A stretch of DNA of 64,000 nucleotides from Amycolatopsis japonica. Lineage in GTDB: Bacteria > Actinomycetota > Actinomycetes > Mycobacteriales > Pseudonocardiaceae. The stretch's first letter is position 1; the number at the start of each line of letters is the position of its first letter. The position numbers and the translations under genes were made by a program. Location of the stretch: the NCBI RefSeq assembly GCF_000732925.1, contig NZ_CP008953.1, positions 5,394,001 through 5,458,000 on the forward strand, read 5' to 3'. The notes beneath the pieces are model-generated. The model was not told the DNA's origin and did no database searches. It saw only the letters and a list, made by a program, of their open reading frames with translations. Positions 52,295-60,406 of the stretch are shown here, piece after piece.

Positions 52295-53424
52295 CAGCTG
52301 TACCCCGAGAGGCACGGCGGGATGCCGTTGAGGAAGTGGTCGCCGACCTCGCGTGCCTTGTACGTCACGGGATCGTGCAGGGTCAGCGTGCGGGCGTTGC
52401 GCCAGAAGCGGTCGAAGCCGTACTTGGTCGCCGTGGCCCGCGCGCCGGTGAACTCGAAGACCTTGCTCGTGGTTTCGACGGCCACCCGGCTCGCCACGAT
52501 CTTCGCCGACGAAATGGCGATCGCCGCTTCGGCACGCTCGGCCGGGGTCAGGTCGAAGCCGCGCTCGTCGGCCTCGCCGAGCGCGGAAACCGCCGCGTCG
52601 ACGGCGAATCCGGCCGCTCGCGCCGTCGCGACCAGCTCGCCGTAGCCCGCCAGGGTGTACGGATCCTGCGTCGCTTTGTCCACATCGGACAGTGTCCACG
52701 GCCGGGCGCTCTCCCGCGTGTAGACGGCCGCCGCGTCGAGCGCGCCGAACGCGAGCCCGACGTACACCTGCGCCAGCATGAGCTGGAACCCGATCGCCGC
52801 CAGGGAGATCCGGGGCACCTTCGGATCGGACTGGTCCTCCGGCTGGGCACCGAGCACGTCGTCGTGCGCGACGCGGACGGCTTCGAACCGCACCGCGCCG
52901 CTCGCGGTGAGCCGCTGGCCGATGTTGTCCCAGTCACCGGGGAAGGTGATCCCGTCGGTCCGCGCGTCGACGACGAAGGTCAGCTTCTCGCCGTTGTCGG
53001 TCCTGGTCGCGCTGACCACGAGGCGGTCGGCGACGGCCGCGCCGGTCGCGAAGGTCTTGGTGCCCTCGACGGTGAACCCGCCGTCGGCCGGGGTCAGGAG
53101 CAGGGCGGCGTCGAGCGGATTGCTCACGCCCGCCCAGAACCAGCCGGGCTCGCTCGCCGCACGCGGCCCGAACAGGCCGGTGCGCCACAGTTGCAGGTAG
53201 TGGTAGCCGAGCAGATGGCCGACCGACGCGTCCGCGGCGGAGACGACGCGGGTGGCCTCGTTCGCGGCCGCCCAGCCGGCGGTGTCGAGCAAGGACAGCA
53301 GCCCGGACTCGCGCAGCAGGCCGACTTCGTGGACGGGGAGATGTCCGGCCAGATCACGCTCGGCAGCGTCCGCCGCCAGCGTGCTCGCCAGCTCGTGAGC
53401 CGCTTTTCGCCACACTTCGGTCAT
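52294..53424 (-). CDS. Flavin-dependent monooxygenase, DszC/SfnB-like (acyl-CoA dehydrogenase fold)
   Basis: The 376-residue product has the acyl-CoA dehydrogenase fold but with features of sulfur-acquisition monooxygenases: GVSNPLDAAL, a GTKTFATGAAVADRLVV strand, and the C-terminal FWRNARTLTLHDPVTYKARE followed by GDHFLNGIPP, typical of DszC/SfnB proteins, which use reduced flavin from a separate reductase. The dehydrogenase catalytic base is not evident. It sits between a nucleoside phosphorylase and mtnA with overlaps of four and one bases. A role in oxidising a methylthio or sulfonyl compound linked to methionine salvage is inferred. No reductase gene is adjacent. Confidence 0.85.
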   Translation of the reverse strand: MTEVWRKAAHELASTLAADAAERDLAGHLPVHEVGLLRESGLLSLLDTAGWAAANEATRVVSAADASVGHLLGYHYLQLWRTGLFGPRAASEPGWFWAGVSNPLDAALLLTPADGGFTVEGTKTFATGAAVADRLVVSATRTDNGEKLTFVVDARTDGITFPGDWDNIGQRLTASGAVRFEAVRVAHDDVLGAQPEDQSDPKVPRISLAAIGFQLMLAQVYVGLAFGALDAAAVYTRESARPWTLSDVDKATQDPYTLAGYGELVATARAAGFAVDAAVSALGEADERGFDLTPAERAEAAIAISSAKIVASRVAVETTSKVFEFTGARATATKYGFDRFWRNARTLTLHDPVTYKAREVGDHFLNGIPPCLSGYS

Positions 53425-54149
53425 TCCGCCCCTTCCACATCGATGAGCGCGTCGAGCGCCACGCGCGTAGCCCTCGCCACTCCCTCGGCCACGACGTCGC
53501 GATGCGGGTCGTAGGCCGACGGGTCGGGGTGGTCGGGCCGCGCGTCGCCGTCGATCACGAGCACACCACCGGCCCGCAGGCCGCGCAATGCCGCGAACAC
53601 CAGCAACGTGGAGAGTTCCATCTCAATGGCGATCACCCGCGCGGCCAGGTATTCGGCCATCGGGAGGGTGAGCACCAGCGGGCTGAACGCGGCCCGAGTC
53701 CACACCACGCCCCGGTGCGCCTCGGGTGCCGCGCGGCTCAGCGCCACGACGAGCTCCGGAGTGGCGAACGCCGGGTACTCCGGATGGATGAGCTGCTGGG
53801 TGACGCCGTCGTCGCGGACCGCCGCCTCCGCGATGACGAGGTCGCCATCGGTGATCCCGTCGGCCAGCGAACCGGCGGTGCCGAGGCGCAGGAACGTGCG
53901 GACCCCCGCTTCGGCCAGTTCGCCGAACTGGCACAACGCGCCGGGCCCGCCGACGCCGTGTGACGACACGACGACCGGGACGCCTTTCCAGGTGCCGGTG
54001 TAGCTGCGGTATTCACGGTTCTGGCCGACGAGGACGGCGTCGGTCAGCGACCCGGCCACCGCGGTCGCACGGTCGGGATCGCCCACGACGAGAGCGCGCG
54101 GTGGCAGTCCGTGCCGGGGGATCTTGGTGATGGGCAGGACGTCGCTCAC
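53421..54149 (-). CDS. Nucleoside phosphorylase (NP-I family), probable methylthioadenosine or purine type
   Basis: It splits a nucleoside with phosphate to give base and pentose 1-phosphate. The 242-residue product has the phosphate-site VVGDPDRATAVA, HGVGGPGALCQFGEL, LRLGTAGSLADG, and the ribose-site EMELSTLL with its glutamate, as in hexameric PNP, uridine and archaeal MTA phosphorylases. Placing it directly before mtnA suggests methylthioadenosine, since phosphorolysis yields the mtnA substrate and no mtnK kinase is present. The GTG start overlaps the permease gene. Specificity cannot be fixed from sequence. Confidence 0.85.
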   Translation of the reverse strand: MSDVLPITKIPRHGLPPRALVVGDPDRATAVAGSLTDAVLVGQNREYRSYTGTWKGVPVVVSSHGVGGPGALCQFGELAEAGVRTFLRLGTAGSLADGITDGDLVIAEAAVRDDGVTQQLIHPEYPAFATPELVVALSRAAPEAHRGVVWTRAAFSPLVLTLPMAEYLAARVIAIEMELSTLLVFAALRGLRAGGVLVIDGDARPDHPDPSAYDPHRDVVAEGVARATRVALDALIDVEGAE

Positions 54150-55003
54150 GCGGGCTGTCCCTTCTTGCGTTTGAGGTTGGACAAGAACAACGCCACGAGC
54201 GTGACGACATACGGGGCGGCGTCGGTGGCCTGCTGCGGCAACCCGATGCCCTGGAGCCGGAAGCCGAACGCCTCGGCCAGGCCGAACAACAGCGCCGCGA
54301 GCAGCACCCCGAGCGGATGCGCGCGGCCCAGCATCACGGCCACGACGGCGATCCAGCCGCGGCCGGCGGTCATGTTCTCGGCGAAGAGCGTCACCGAGCC
54401 CAGCGCCAGTTGCGCGCCGCCGAGACCGCACAGCGCTCCGCCGGCGAGGATCACGCCATAGCGATATTTGGTCACATCGACACCGAGGCTGGACGCGGCC
54501 TCCGGACGCTCCCCGACCCCGCGCAGCCGCAGTCCCCACGGATGCCGGTAGAGCAGCACCGCGAGCGCGGGCACGGCCAGCCAGGACAGGTAGACCAGCA
54601 GCGACTGCCCCGGAATCGGGCCGAACTGGCCCAGCCCTCGCAGCGACGGGTCGCTGAACGAGCCTTCGGTGCCGAAGACGGTGCGGATGAGGAAGCTCGT
54701 CAGTCCGACCGCGAGCAGGTTGCTCGCGACGCCCAGCACGATCGGGTCCCCGTCGAAGGTGATCGAGCCGATCGCGAGGATCAGCGAATACGCCGTCGCC
54801 GCGAGCACCGCCACGACGACACCGATCCACGCGCTGCCGGTGTACCAGCTGCCCGCGACCGCGCCGAAGCAGCCGACCAGAAGCGAGCCTTCGAGGGAGA
54901 TGTTGAAGACCCCGGCCCGCTGGCACAGCGCGCCCGCGAGCGCGGCGAACAGGATCGGCGTCAACGCGGTGAGCGCCGAGGAGAACAGGCTCGCGTCGAT
55001 CAT
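54146..55003 (-). CDS. Nucleoside ABC transporter permease (second)
   Basis: The 285-residue membrane protein of the BPD_transp_2/NupQ type has about eight helices and the conserved FNISLEGSLLVGCFGA and GVILAGGALCGLGGAQLALG motifs. It pairs with the permease encoded upstream to form the heterodimeric channel. It overlaps both neighbours by four bases. Homologues carry purine and pyrimidine nucleosides in Streptococcus, Lactococcus and actinobacteria. Confidence 0.92.
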   Translation of the reverse strand: MIDASLFSSALTALTPILFAALAGALCQRAGVFNISLEGSLLVGCFGAVAGSWYTGSAWIGVVVAVLAATAYSLILAIGSITFDGDPIVLGVASNLLAVGLTSFLIRTVFGTEGSFSDPSLRGLGQFGPIPGQSLLVYLSWLAVPALAVLLYRHPWGLRLRGVGERPEAASSLGVDVTKYRYGVILAGGALCGLGGAQLALGSVTLFAENMTAGRGWIAVVAVMLGRAHPLGVLLAALLFGLAEAFGFRLQGIGLPQQATDAAPYVVTLVALFLSNLKRKKGQPA

Positions 55004-56004
55004 GCGCGCTTCGCCTTCCGCTTGAAGACGCCCGACGTCGCCGCCAGGAAGATGATCAGCACCGCCTGCAGGACCGCGGTGAGTTCGCGCGGGACCTGGG
55101 TGGCGCGTTCCATCGCGAACCCGCCGCTGGTCAGCGCCGCGAAGAAGACCGCCGCGAGCAGCGTCCCGAGCGGGCTGGCCCCGGCGAGCAACGCCGCGAG
55201 CAGACCGATCCAGGTGTACTGCGGCGTGATCAGCGCGCCGTCGATGAACCGGTACGGGAAGCCGAGGACGGCGATCGCGCCGACCAGTCCCGCCGTCCCG
55301 CCCGAAGCGGCCAGCAGCCGCAGCGTGAGTTTCGGCCGGTCGATCCCGGCGTAGGCGGCGAACCGCGGCGCCCAGCCGGTCACCTTCGTCTCGAAACCGG
55401 CGGGAGTGCGGGCGTCGATCACCGTGTAGACCGCGATCACCGCCACCACCAGGAAGATCCCGGTCGTCACGCCGTCGATTTCGGGCAACCGCGCGCCTTC
55501 GGTCAGTTGCGGGCTCTGCGGCAGGCTGGAACCGGCGTCCTTCAACGGGAACCGCACCAGGTACCCGGCGAGTGACATCGCCGGATAGCTCAGCAGCAGC
55601 GTGCTGATCAGCAACGGGACACCGAGCCGGTTCTCGCAGACCGCGGCCAGCGCGGCGTACGCGGCTCCGGCGATCACTCCCGCGAGCAGCGCGAGGATCA
55701 CCTTCACCGGTCCGGGTCCGGGTACGTACAGGCCGACGGCGAGCGCGCTGATCGCGCCGAGCACCAGCTGGCCCTCACCGCCGAGGTTCACCATGCCCGC
55801 GCGCAACGGGATCGCGAGCGCCGTGGCCATCCCCGCGACGGGGACGGCGTAGGCGAGAGTGTCGCCGATACCGTCGGGGCCGAAGGCGCCGGAGACGATC
55901 GCGCCATAGGCCGCCAGCGGGTCGGTTCCGGTGGCCAGCAACAGGATCGCGCCGAGGACGAGCGCCGCGGCGACCGGGACGGCGATGAGACGGACGCGGC
56001 TCAT
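55000..56004 (-). CDS. Nucleoside ABC transporter permease (first)
   Basis: The 334-residue NupP-type protein has about nine helices, with GMVNLGGEGQLVLGAISAL near residue 70 and the GLVGAIAVLGFPYRFIDG segment. It is longer than its partner because of an extra loop domain near residues 155-225. Start ATG overlaps the ATPase stop. With the second permease, the ATPase and the BMP lipoprotein it forms a complete importer. Confidence 0.92.
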   Translation of the reverse strand: MSRVRLIAVPVAAALVLGAILLLATGTDPLAAYGAIVSGAFGPDGIGDTLAYAVPVAGMATALAIPLRAGMVNLGGEGQLVLGAISALAVGLYVPGPGPVKVILALLAGVIAGAAYAALAAVCENRLGVPLLISTLLLSYPAMSLAGYLVRFPLKDAGSSLPQSPQLTEGARLPEIDGVTTGIFLVVAVIAVYTVIDARTPAGFETKVTGWAPRFAAYAGIDRPKLTLRLLAASGGTAGLVGAIAVLGFPYRFIDGALITPQYTWIGLLAALLAGASPLGTLLAAVFFAALTSGGFAMERATQVPRELTAVLQAVLIIFLAATSGVFKRKAKRA

Positions 56005-57518
56005 CCGGCGCCTCCCGCCATCGCGAGACCCACCGTGTGCTGATCGGCCTCGTCCTTGGTGAACTCCGCGACGATCCGGCCTTCGAACAGCACCAGCACC
56101 CGGTCCGACAACGCGAGGATCTCGCTGAGCTCGGCGGAGATCAGCAGGACGGCGTGCCCGGCGTCGCGATGGGCGACGAGCCTCGCGTGGATGTTCTCGA
56201 TCGCGCCGACGTCGACGCCGCGGGTGGGTTGCTCTACCAGCAGGAACGGCGCGTCGTGGGTGAGTTCGCGGCCGAAGATCGCTTTCTGCTGGTTGCCGCC
56301 GGACAAGGTGCCCATCGCTGCGGCGGGCCCGGACGCGCGGACGTCGTAGTCCTCGATGATCGCCGCCGCGTGGTCGTCGATCGCCTTGCGGCGCAGGAAT
56401 CCCTTGCGCACCAACGGTCGTTTGCGGTGGAAGCCGACGGCCAGGTTCTCCCGGAGTCCCGCCGTGGGCGCCGAGCCGACCTCGGCGCGGTCTTCCGGGA
56501 CATGGGCGATCCCGACATCCCTTCGCGCACGTACCGACAGTCCATCGAGATTCTGTCCATTGAGGACGATGGAGCCACCGGTCTTCAAGAGGCCGGTGAT
56601 GGCGCCGGAAAGCTCGGCCTGCCCGTTGCCCGCGACCCCGGCGACGCCGACGATCTCCCCGGCACGCACGGTCAGGGAAACGTCGTCCAGCAACGGTTTT
56701 CCTTCCACGCCGGGAACGATCAGGGAACGGGCTTCGAGGACGATGTCGCCAGGCGTCCCAGGCGGGTGGACGCGATCGAGGTCGACCTCGCGTCCGGTCA
56801 TCGCCGCGGCGAGCCCGGCGGCGGTCTGGTCCGCCGTGCGCCCGCGGGCGCTGACGCGGCCGTCGCGCAGCACCGTGACATGGTCGCTGACGGCGAGGAC
56901 CTCCTGGAGTTTGTGCGACACCAGCAGGATCGTGCGGTCCTCGGCGGCGAGGGCGCGCAGCACGCCGAAGAGCCGCTCGGTCTCGGGCGGGGTCAGCACG
57001 GCGGTGGGTTCGTCGAGGATCAGCACACCGGCGTCGCGGTACAGCAGCTTGAGGATCTCGACGCGCTGACGGAGCCCGACCGGCAGGTCACGGACCCGGT
57101 CACCGGGCCGCAGCCGCAGTTCGTGCCGTTCGATCAGTTCGGTGACGCGGGCCGTCGCCGCCTTGCGGTCCAGCAGGCCGCGGCGGGTCGGTTCGCTGCC
57201 GAACACGACGTTCTCGGTGACGGTGAGTTCGCCGAACAACGCGAATCCCTGCTGCACCATGCCGACACCGGCGTCGATGGCCTGCGCGGGCGAACCGAAG
57301 GAGACTTCCTTGCCGTGCAAGGAGATCGTGCCCTCGTCGGGCCGATGAAGGCCGTAGAGCACGGACATGAGCGTCGACTTGCCCGCGCCGTTCTCGCCCA
57401 TCAGGGCGTGGATTTCGCCTCTGCCGACGTCGAGGTCGACGTGGTCGTTCGCGAGCACTCCGGGGAACCGCTTGACGATCCCCCGGAGTGAGACGGCGTC
57501 AGGATTTGGCGGGGTCAT
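56001..57518 (-). CDS. Nucleoside ABC transporter ATP-binding protein with two ATPase domains
   Basis: The 505-residue NupO-like protein has two ABC domains. The first (1-240) has the P-loop GENGAGKST, LPVGLRQRVEI as signature and ILDEPTAVLTPPE as Walker B. The second (260-500) has GVAGNGQAELS as degenerate P-loop, LSGGNQQKAIFGREL and LLVEQPTRGVDVGA, where Gln replaces Glu-type residues as usual in this carbohydrate/nucleoside family, so only one site may hydrolyse ATP. Its end overlaps the BMP gene by 20 bases (the frames differ). Confidence 0.93.
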   Translation of the reverse strand: MTPPNPDAVSLRGIVKRFPGVLANDHVDLDVGRGEIHALMGENGAGKSTLMSVLYGLHRPDEGTISLHGKEVSFGSPAQAIDAGVGMVQQGFALFGELTVTENVVFGSEPTRRGLLDRKAATARVTELIERHELRLRPGDRVRDLPVGLRQRVEILKLLYRDAGVLILDEPTAVLTPPETERLFGVLRALAAEDRTILLVSHKLQEVLAVSDHVTVLRDGRVSARGRTADQTAAGLAAAMTGREVDLDRVHPPGTPGDIVLEARSLIVPGVEGKPLLDDVSLTVRAGEIVGVAGVAGNGQAELSGAITGLLKTGGSIVLNGQNLDGLSVRARRDVGIAHVPEDRAEVGSAPTAGLRENLAVGFHRKRPLVRKGFLRRKAIDDHAAAIIEDYDVRASGPAAAMGTLSGGNQQKAIFGRELTHDAPFLLVEQPTRGVDVGAIENIHARLVAHRDAGHAVLLISAELSEILALSDRVLVLFEGRIVAEFTKDEADQHTVGLAMAGGAG

Positions 57519-58536
57519 CGACGACGATCGCGCCCGAGATGATCTGGTCCCGCAGTTCGCCGACCTTGGCCAGCACGTCGGGGTGGGTCGCGACGACGCA
57601 CTGCGACGTCGCGGCGTCGGGCTCCAGCCCGGTCAGGGAGATGCCCTTCTCCTTGACACCGTAGGACTTCGTCTCGCCGGTCTTGCCGCCGAGGATCGCG
57701 TCGACCCCGTCGCCGATGACGACGTTGGTGCGCTTGATGACGTTGTCCACGACCTGGCCCGGGCTGGCCGGGCACTGGTTGGCGTCGACGCCGAACGCGA
57801 AGAAACCACCCTGTTTGGCCGCCTCGAACACGCCGAGGTTGCCCGCCGCGGAGGCCGCGCCCATGACGTGGTCGACGCCCTGACCGGCGAGCGTGGTGGC
57901 CAGCGCCTTCGCCCGGGCGGGATCGTTGAACGGGTTCGCGCCGCCGATGAACAGCGGGGCGAGCGTGGTGCCGGGCTTGGCCTTCTCGGCGCCCTGCCCG
58001 AACGGGATCGAGTACCGGCGGAACTGGGGCGCGTCGAGGACGACGACCGCGCCGACCTTGCCGCTCTTGCTCAGCAGGCCGGCTTCGGCGCCGGCGAGAT
58101 AGCTGCCCTCGTGCTCGCGGAACACCGCGCAGGTCACGTTCGGGAACGGTTTGGTGGTGCAGGAGTCCACGAACAGGAACTTCTGCCCGGGGTTGCGTTC
58201 GGCCTCGGCCGCGATCGCGTCGGCGAAGTTGAAGCCGACGGCGACGATCACGGCGGGCTTCTCCCGCACCGCGGCCGCGAGGTTCTGCTGGATCGAGGCC
58301 GGATCGGTGCTCTGGTAGACCTTCTGCGTCCCGTTGTGCTTCTTGGCCGAGTCCTCGATGCCCTGGACGGCGAGCTTGAGGAAGTCGTTGACGCCGACCG
58401 GGCTCGGCGTGATCAGGACCAGCGCGGGTCCGGCGGCGTTCTGCGCGGCCGGATCCTTGGCCGAGGCGTTGCACGCGGCGAGGAGCGTGACGGCGGAAAC
58501 GGCCATGACGGCCCGCAGGAGGGTTCTCGGCGACAT
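57499..58536 (-). CDS. BMP family nucleoside-binding lipoprotein
   Basis: This extracytoplasmic binding protein delivers nucleosides to the ABC importer. The 345-residue product has a lipoprotein signal with lipobox LAAC (Cys22, in SAVTLLAACN), and the BMP/Med fold: AVGFNFADAIAAEAERNPG, FREHEGSYLAGAEAGLLS and ANPFNDPARAKALA. The ATG at 58536 was chosen from the signal peptide. Its end overlaps the ATPase start by 20 bases. It is the first gene of the operon that ends in mtnD. Confidence 0.92.
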   Translation of the reverse strand: MSPRTLLRAVMAVSAVTLLAACNASAKDPAAQNAAGPALVLITPSPVGVNDFLKLAVQGIEDSAKKHNGTQKVYQSTDPASIQQNLAAAVREKPAVIVAVGFNFADAIAAEAERNPGQKFLFVDSCTTKPFPNVTCAVFREHEGSYLAGAEAGLLSKSGKVGAVVVLDAPQFRRYSIPFGQGAEKAKPGTTLAPLFIGGANPFNDPARAKALATTLAGQGVDHVMGAASAAGNLGVFEAAKQGGFFAFGVDANQCPASPGQVVDNVIKRTNVVIGDGVDAILGGKTGETKSYGVKEKGISLTGLEPDAATSQCVVATHPDVLAKVGELRDQIISGAIVVDDPAKS

Positions 58537-58599
58537 GTCCCGGACTGTATGTCTCCGGTCCACGATATGGCACCGAGTCCCACCATGCGGAACCGTGTA

Positions 58600-58614
58600 G
58601 GACGTTATACGTCC
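58600..58614. promoter_or_regulatory. GGACGTTATACGTCC palindrome before the BMP operon
   Basis: GGACGT-TAT-ACGTCC has perfect six-base arms and lies 64-78 bases upstream of the BMP start, running into the end of the phosphatase gene. It is the only palindrome in the 68-base space that must hold the operon promoter, and so a candidate operator. The regulator is unknown and no SAM riboswitch would fit. Confidence 0.5.
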
Positions 58615-60197
58615 CCCGGGTCGGCGCCGAGGACAGCGTGCCGTGACCGAGGGAGACCGGCGGTGCGGCGCAGGGTGAACCGGTCGATCTCGGCGCCGTC
58701 GTTGCGCAGGGTCCGCACGGTCAGCGTCGTCCGGCGGCCGGGCCAGGCGGGCTCGACGTCGATCGCGAGGAACGAGTACCCGGTGTAGCGCACGCGGGAC
58801 CACGAGACGGTTTCGGTCACCTTCTCACCGCCCTTGACCCAGTGATACGACTGGAACTCGCCCGCGAACGTGTCGGGCACCGGGAAGCTGTAGAGACTCT
58901 TCCCGCCGCCGCCACAGGTCGCGTACACGGTGCCGTCGCGATCCGGCTCGACGGTGTCGCCGATCTCGACCTCGCGGGTCACCTTGCCGCCGCGCAGGGC
59001 GTCGGTGCGTTCGTAGATGTGGTTGTGCCCGTTGATGACGAGGTCGACCCGGTACTCGTCGAACAACGGGACCCACTGCTCGCGGACGCCACCCTCCGAC
59101 GCGTGCTGATTGGTCGTCGAATAGGCGCAATGGTGGAAGAAGACCACGATGAAGTCGACGTCCGGCTGCGACCGCAGATACCGCAGGCGCCGCTTGAGCC
59201 ACGCCGTCTGGGAGCCGTGCGAATAGCCGAGGTTGGCGGGGATCTCGTAGGAGACGTCGTTGGCGTCGAGCGAGATCACGCCGACGTTGCCGTAGATGAA
59301 GGAGTAGACGCTGGGGCAGTCGTGCGGGCCGGTACCGGGGAAGTCCCAGCGTTTGACCTGGCCGCCGTACCCGTCGGGCGAGTAGAGGGCCTCCATGTCG
59401 TGGTTGCCGGTGGTGACCATCCACGGCACCGAGGCCGCGACGCCCTCGATCTGGCGGTAGTAGGCATCCCAGACCTTGGGGTCGAAGAGATCGTGGTCCG
59501 CGTCGGGCTTGGACCCGGGCGGTTTGCCCGCGCCACTCGGGTCGGCGTACGCGATGTCGCCCGCCAGCAGGTGGAAACGCGGGTTCTGGCGCGCGACGGC
59601 ACCGTCCTGTGCAAGCGCCGTTGTCGAGACGCCTTGGTCGCCGAACGCGGTGAAGGTGAACTTGCCCGCCGGGATCCCCCGCGCGGGCGCGGTCGTGAAC
59701 GTTGAGATTGCGGCGGGCCCGCCGTCCCCCGAAGCCGGGTCGAAACCCTCGTGCCCGACGGCGTACCGATAAGTGTGGCCGGGCCAGAGATGGTCGGCCT
59801 CGGCGTGGAGGTAATACTGGTCGTACGGCGCGATGACCCCGGCGACCTCGGAATGCAGCGCGCGGACCTCGGCCGGGATGCGATGACTCCAGCCGCCGTC
59901 GCCGTCGGCGATACGCAGGAACGGCTTGCGCACCGGCGCCGGCACCTGCCACGCGACCCGCATCGACGTCCGCGGATTCCGGCCGAACGCGAGATGCCGC
60001 CCCGCCGGGACGACCTTGTCGCCATCGGCGTACGCGGTGCCCTGCAACAGAAGCGGACCGGCCGCGAGGACGGCGCCCTTCAGAATCGTGCGGCGGCTGA
60101 GGAATTCGTGCTGTTCGGCCATCGTGAGACGCGAGGCCAGCGCGTCGGGAACACCGACCCTGGGGATTTCCATGCGCGGATACTCGCCGACGGACAT
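58605..60197 (-). CDS. Tat-exported purple acid phosphatase-like metallophosphoesterase
   Basis: The 530-residue product has a Tat signal (FLSRRTILKGAVLAAG; an internal ATG at codon 26 is a possible start), a fibronectin-like N-terminal domain (about 60-170) and a catalytic domain with GDQG, GDIAYAD, TTGNHDMEAL, FFHHCAY and INGHNHIYERTD: the seven-ligand set of purple acid phosphatases (tyrosine ligand in GDIAY). The phosphate may come from nucleotides or phosphoesters outside the cell, which would suit the nucleoside importer downstream. It is 68 bases before the BMP gene and may be cotranscribed. Confidence 0.9.
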   Translation of the reverse strand: MSVGEYPRMEIPRVGVPDALASRLTMAEQHEFLSRRTILKGAVLAAGPLLLQGTAYADGDKVVPAGRHLAFGRNPRTSMRVAWQVPAPVRKPFLRIADGDGGWSHRIPAEVRALHSEVAGVIAPYDQYYLHAEADHLWPGHTYRYAVGHEGFDPASGDGGPAAISTFTTAPARGIPAGKFTFTAFGDQGVSTTALAQDGAVARQNPRFHLLAGDIAYADPSGAGKPPGSKPDADHDLFDPKVWDAYYRQIEGVAASVPWMVTTGNHDMEALYSPDGYGGQVKRWDFPGTGPHDCPSVYSFIYGNVGVISLDANDVSYEIPANLGYSHGSQTAWLKRRLRYLRSQPDVDFIVVFFHHCAYSTTNQHASEGGVREQWVPLFDEYRVDLVINGHNHIYERTDALRGGKVTREVEIGDTVEPDRDGTVYATCGGGGKSLYSFPVPDTFAGEFQSYHWVKGGEKVTETVSWSRVRYTGYSFLAIDVEPAWPGRRTTLTVRTLRNDGAEIDRFTLRRTAGLPRSRHAVLGADPGDV

Positions 60198-60284
60198 GTT
60201 CGGCTCGCGACGTCGAGACCAACGGGAGTGGTCTAGCTGCCCAGGGTGGGATCAAGGGGTTTTCAAGCGGGCTTTACCTTTGTT

Positions 60285-60308
60285 CCGCATTTAGTCGACT
60301 AAATGCGG
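60285..60308. repeat. Perfect 24-base palindrome CCGCATTTAGTC/GACTAAATGCGG
   Basis: Twelve-base arms without a loop centre on 60296/60297, between the divergent phosphatase and DUF222 genes. The word GCATTTAGTC is shared with the hairpin at 32835. A loop-free palindrome may be a protein-binding site or a cruciform rather than a terminator. Confidence 0.88.
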
Positions 60309-60360
60309 CACGTTCTCCTTGCGCGACCTTTACACGAGGCTGCATCACTCTTCAGTGTTG

Positions 60361-60406
60361 TTTGCGCGGTATCCTTCGTTGCTTAAAATTACGAACACGT
60401 GTTCGA
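60361..60406 (+). promoter_or_regulatory. Promoter with LexA-type SOS box for the DUF222/HNH gene
   Basis: TTTGCG (60361-60366) and TAAAAT (60384-60389) are 17 bases apart. ACGAACACGTGTTCGA (60391-60406) matches the actinobacterial SOS box TCGAAC-N4-GTTCGA at 11 of 12 fixed positions and covers the expected start of transcription. The GTG at 60399 lies inside the box, so a leaderless transcript is possible. Damage-inducible control of mycobacterial 13E12/DUF222 genes by LexA is known. Confidence 0.75.

Noticed and set aside
58537..58604. SAM riboswitch for the methionine-salvage operon
   Set aside because: 68 bases are too few for an S-box and no conserved helix was seen; only a 15-base palindrome stands out.
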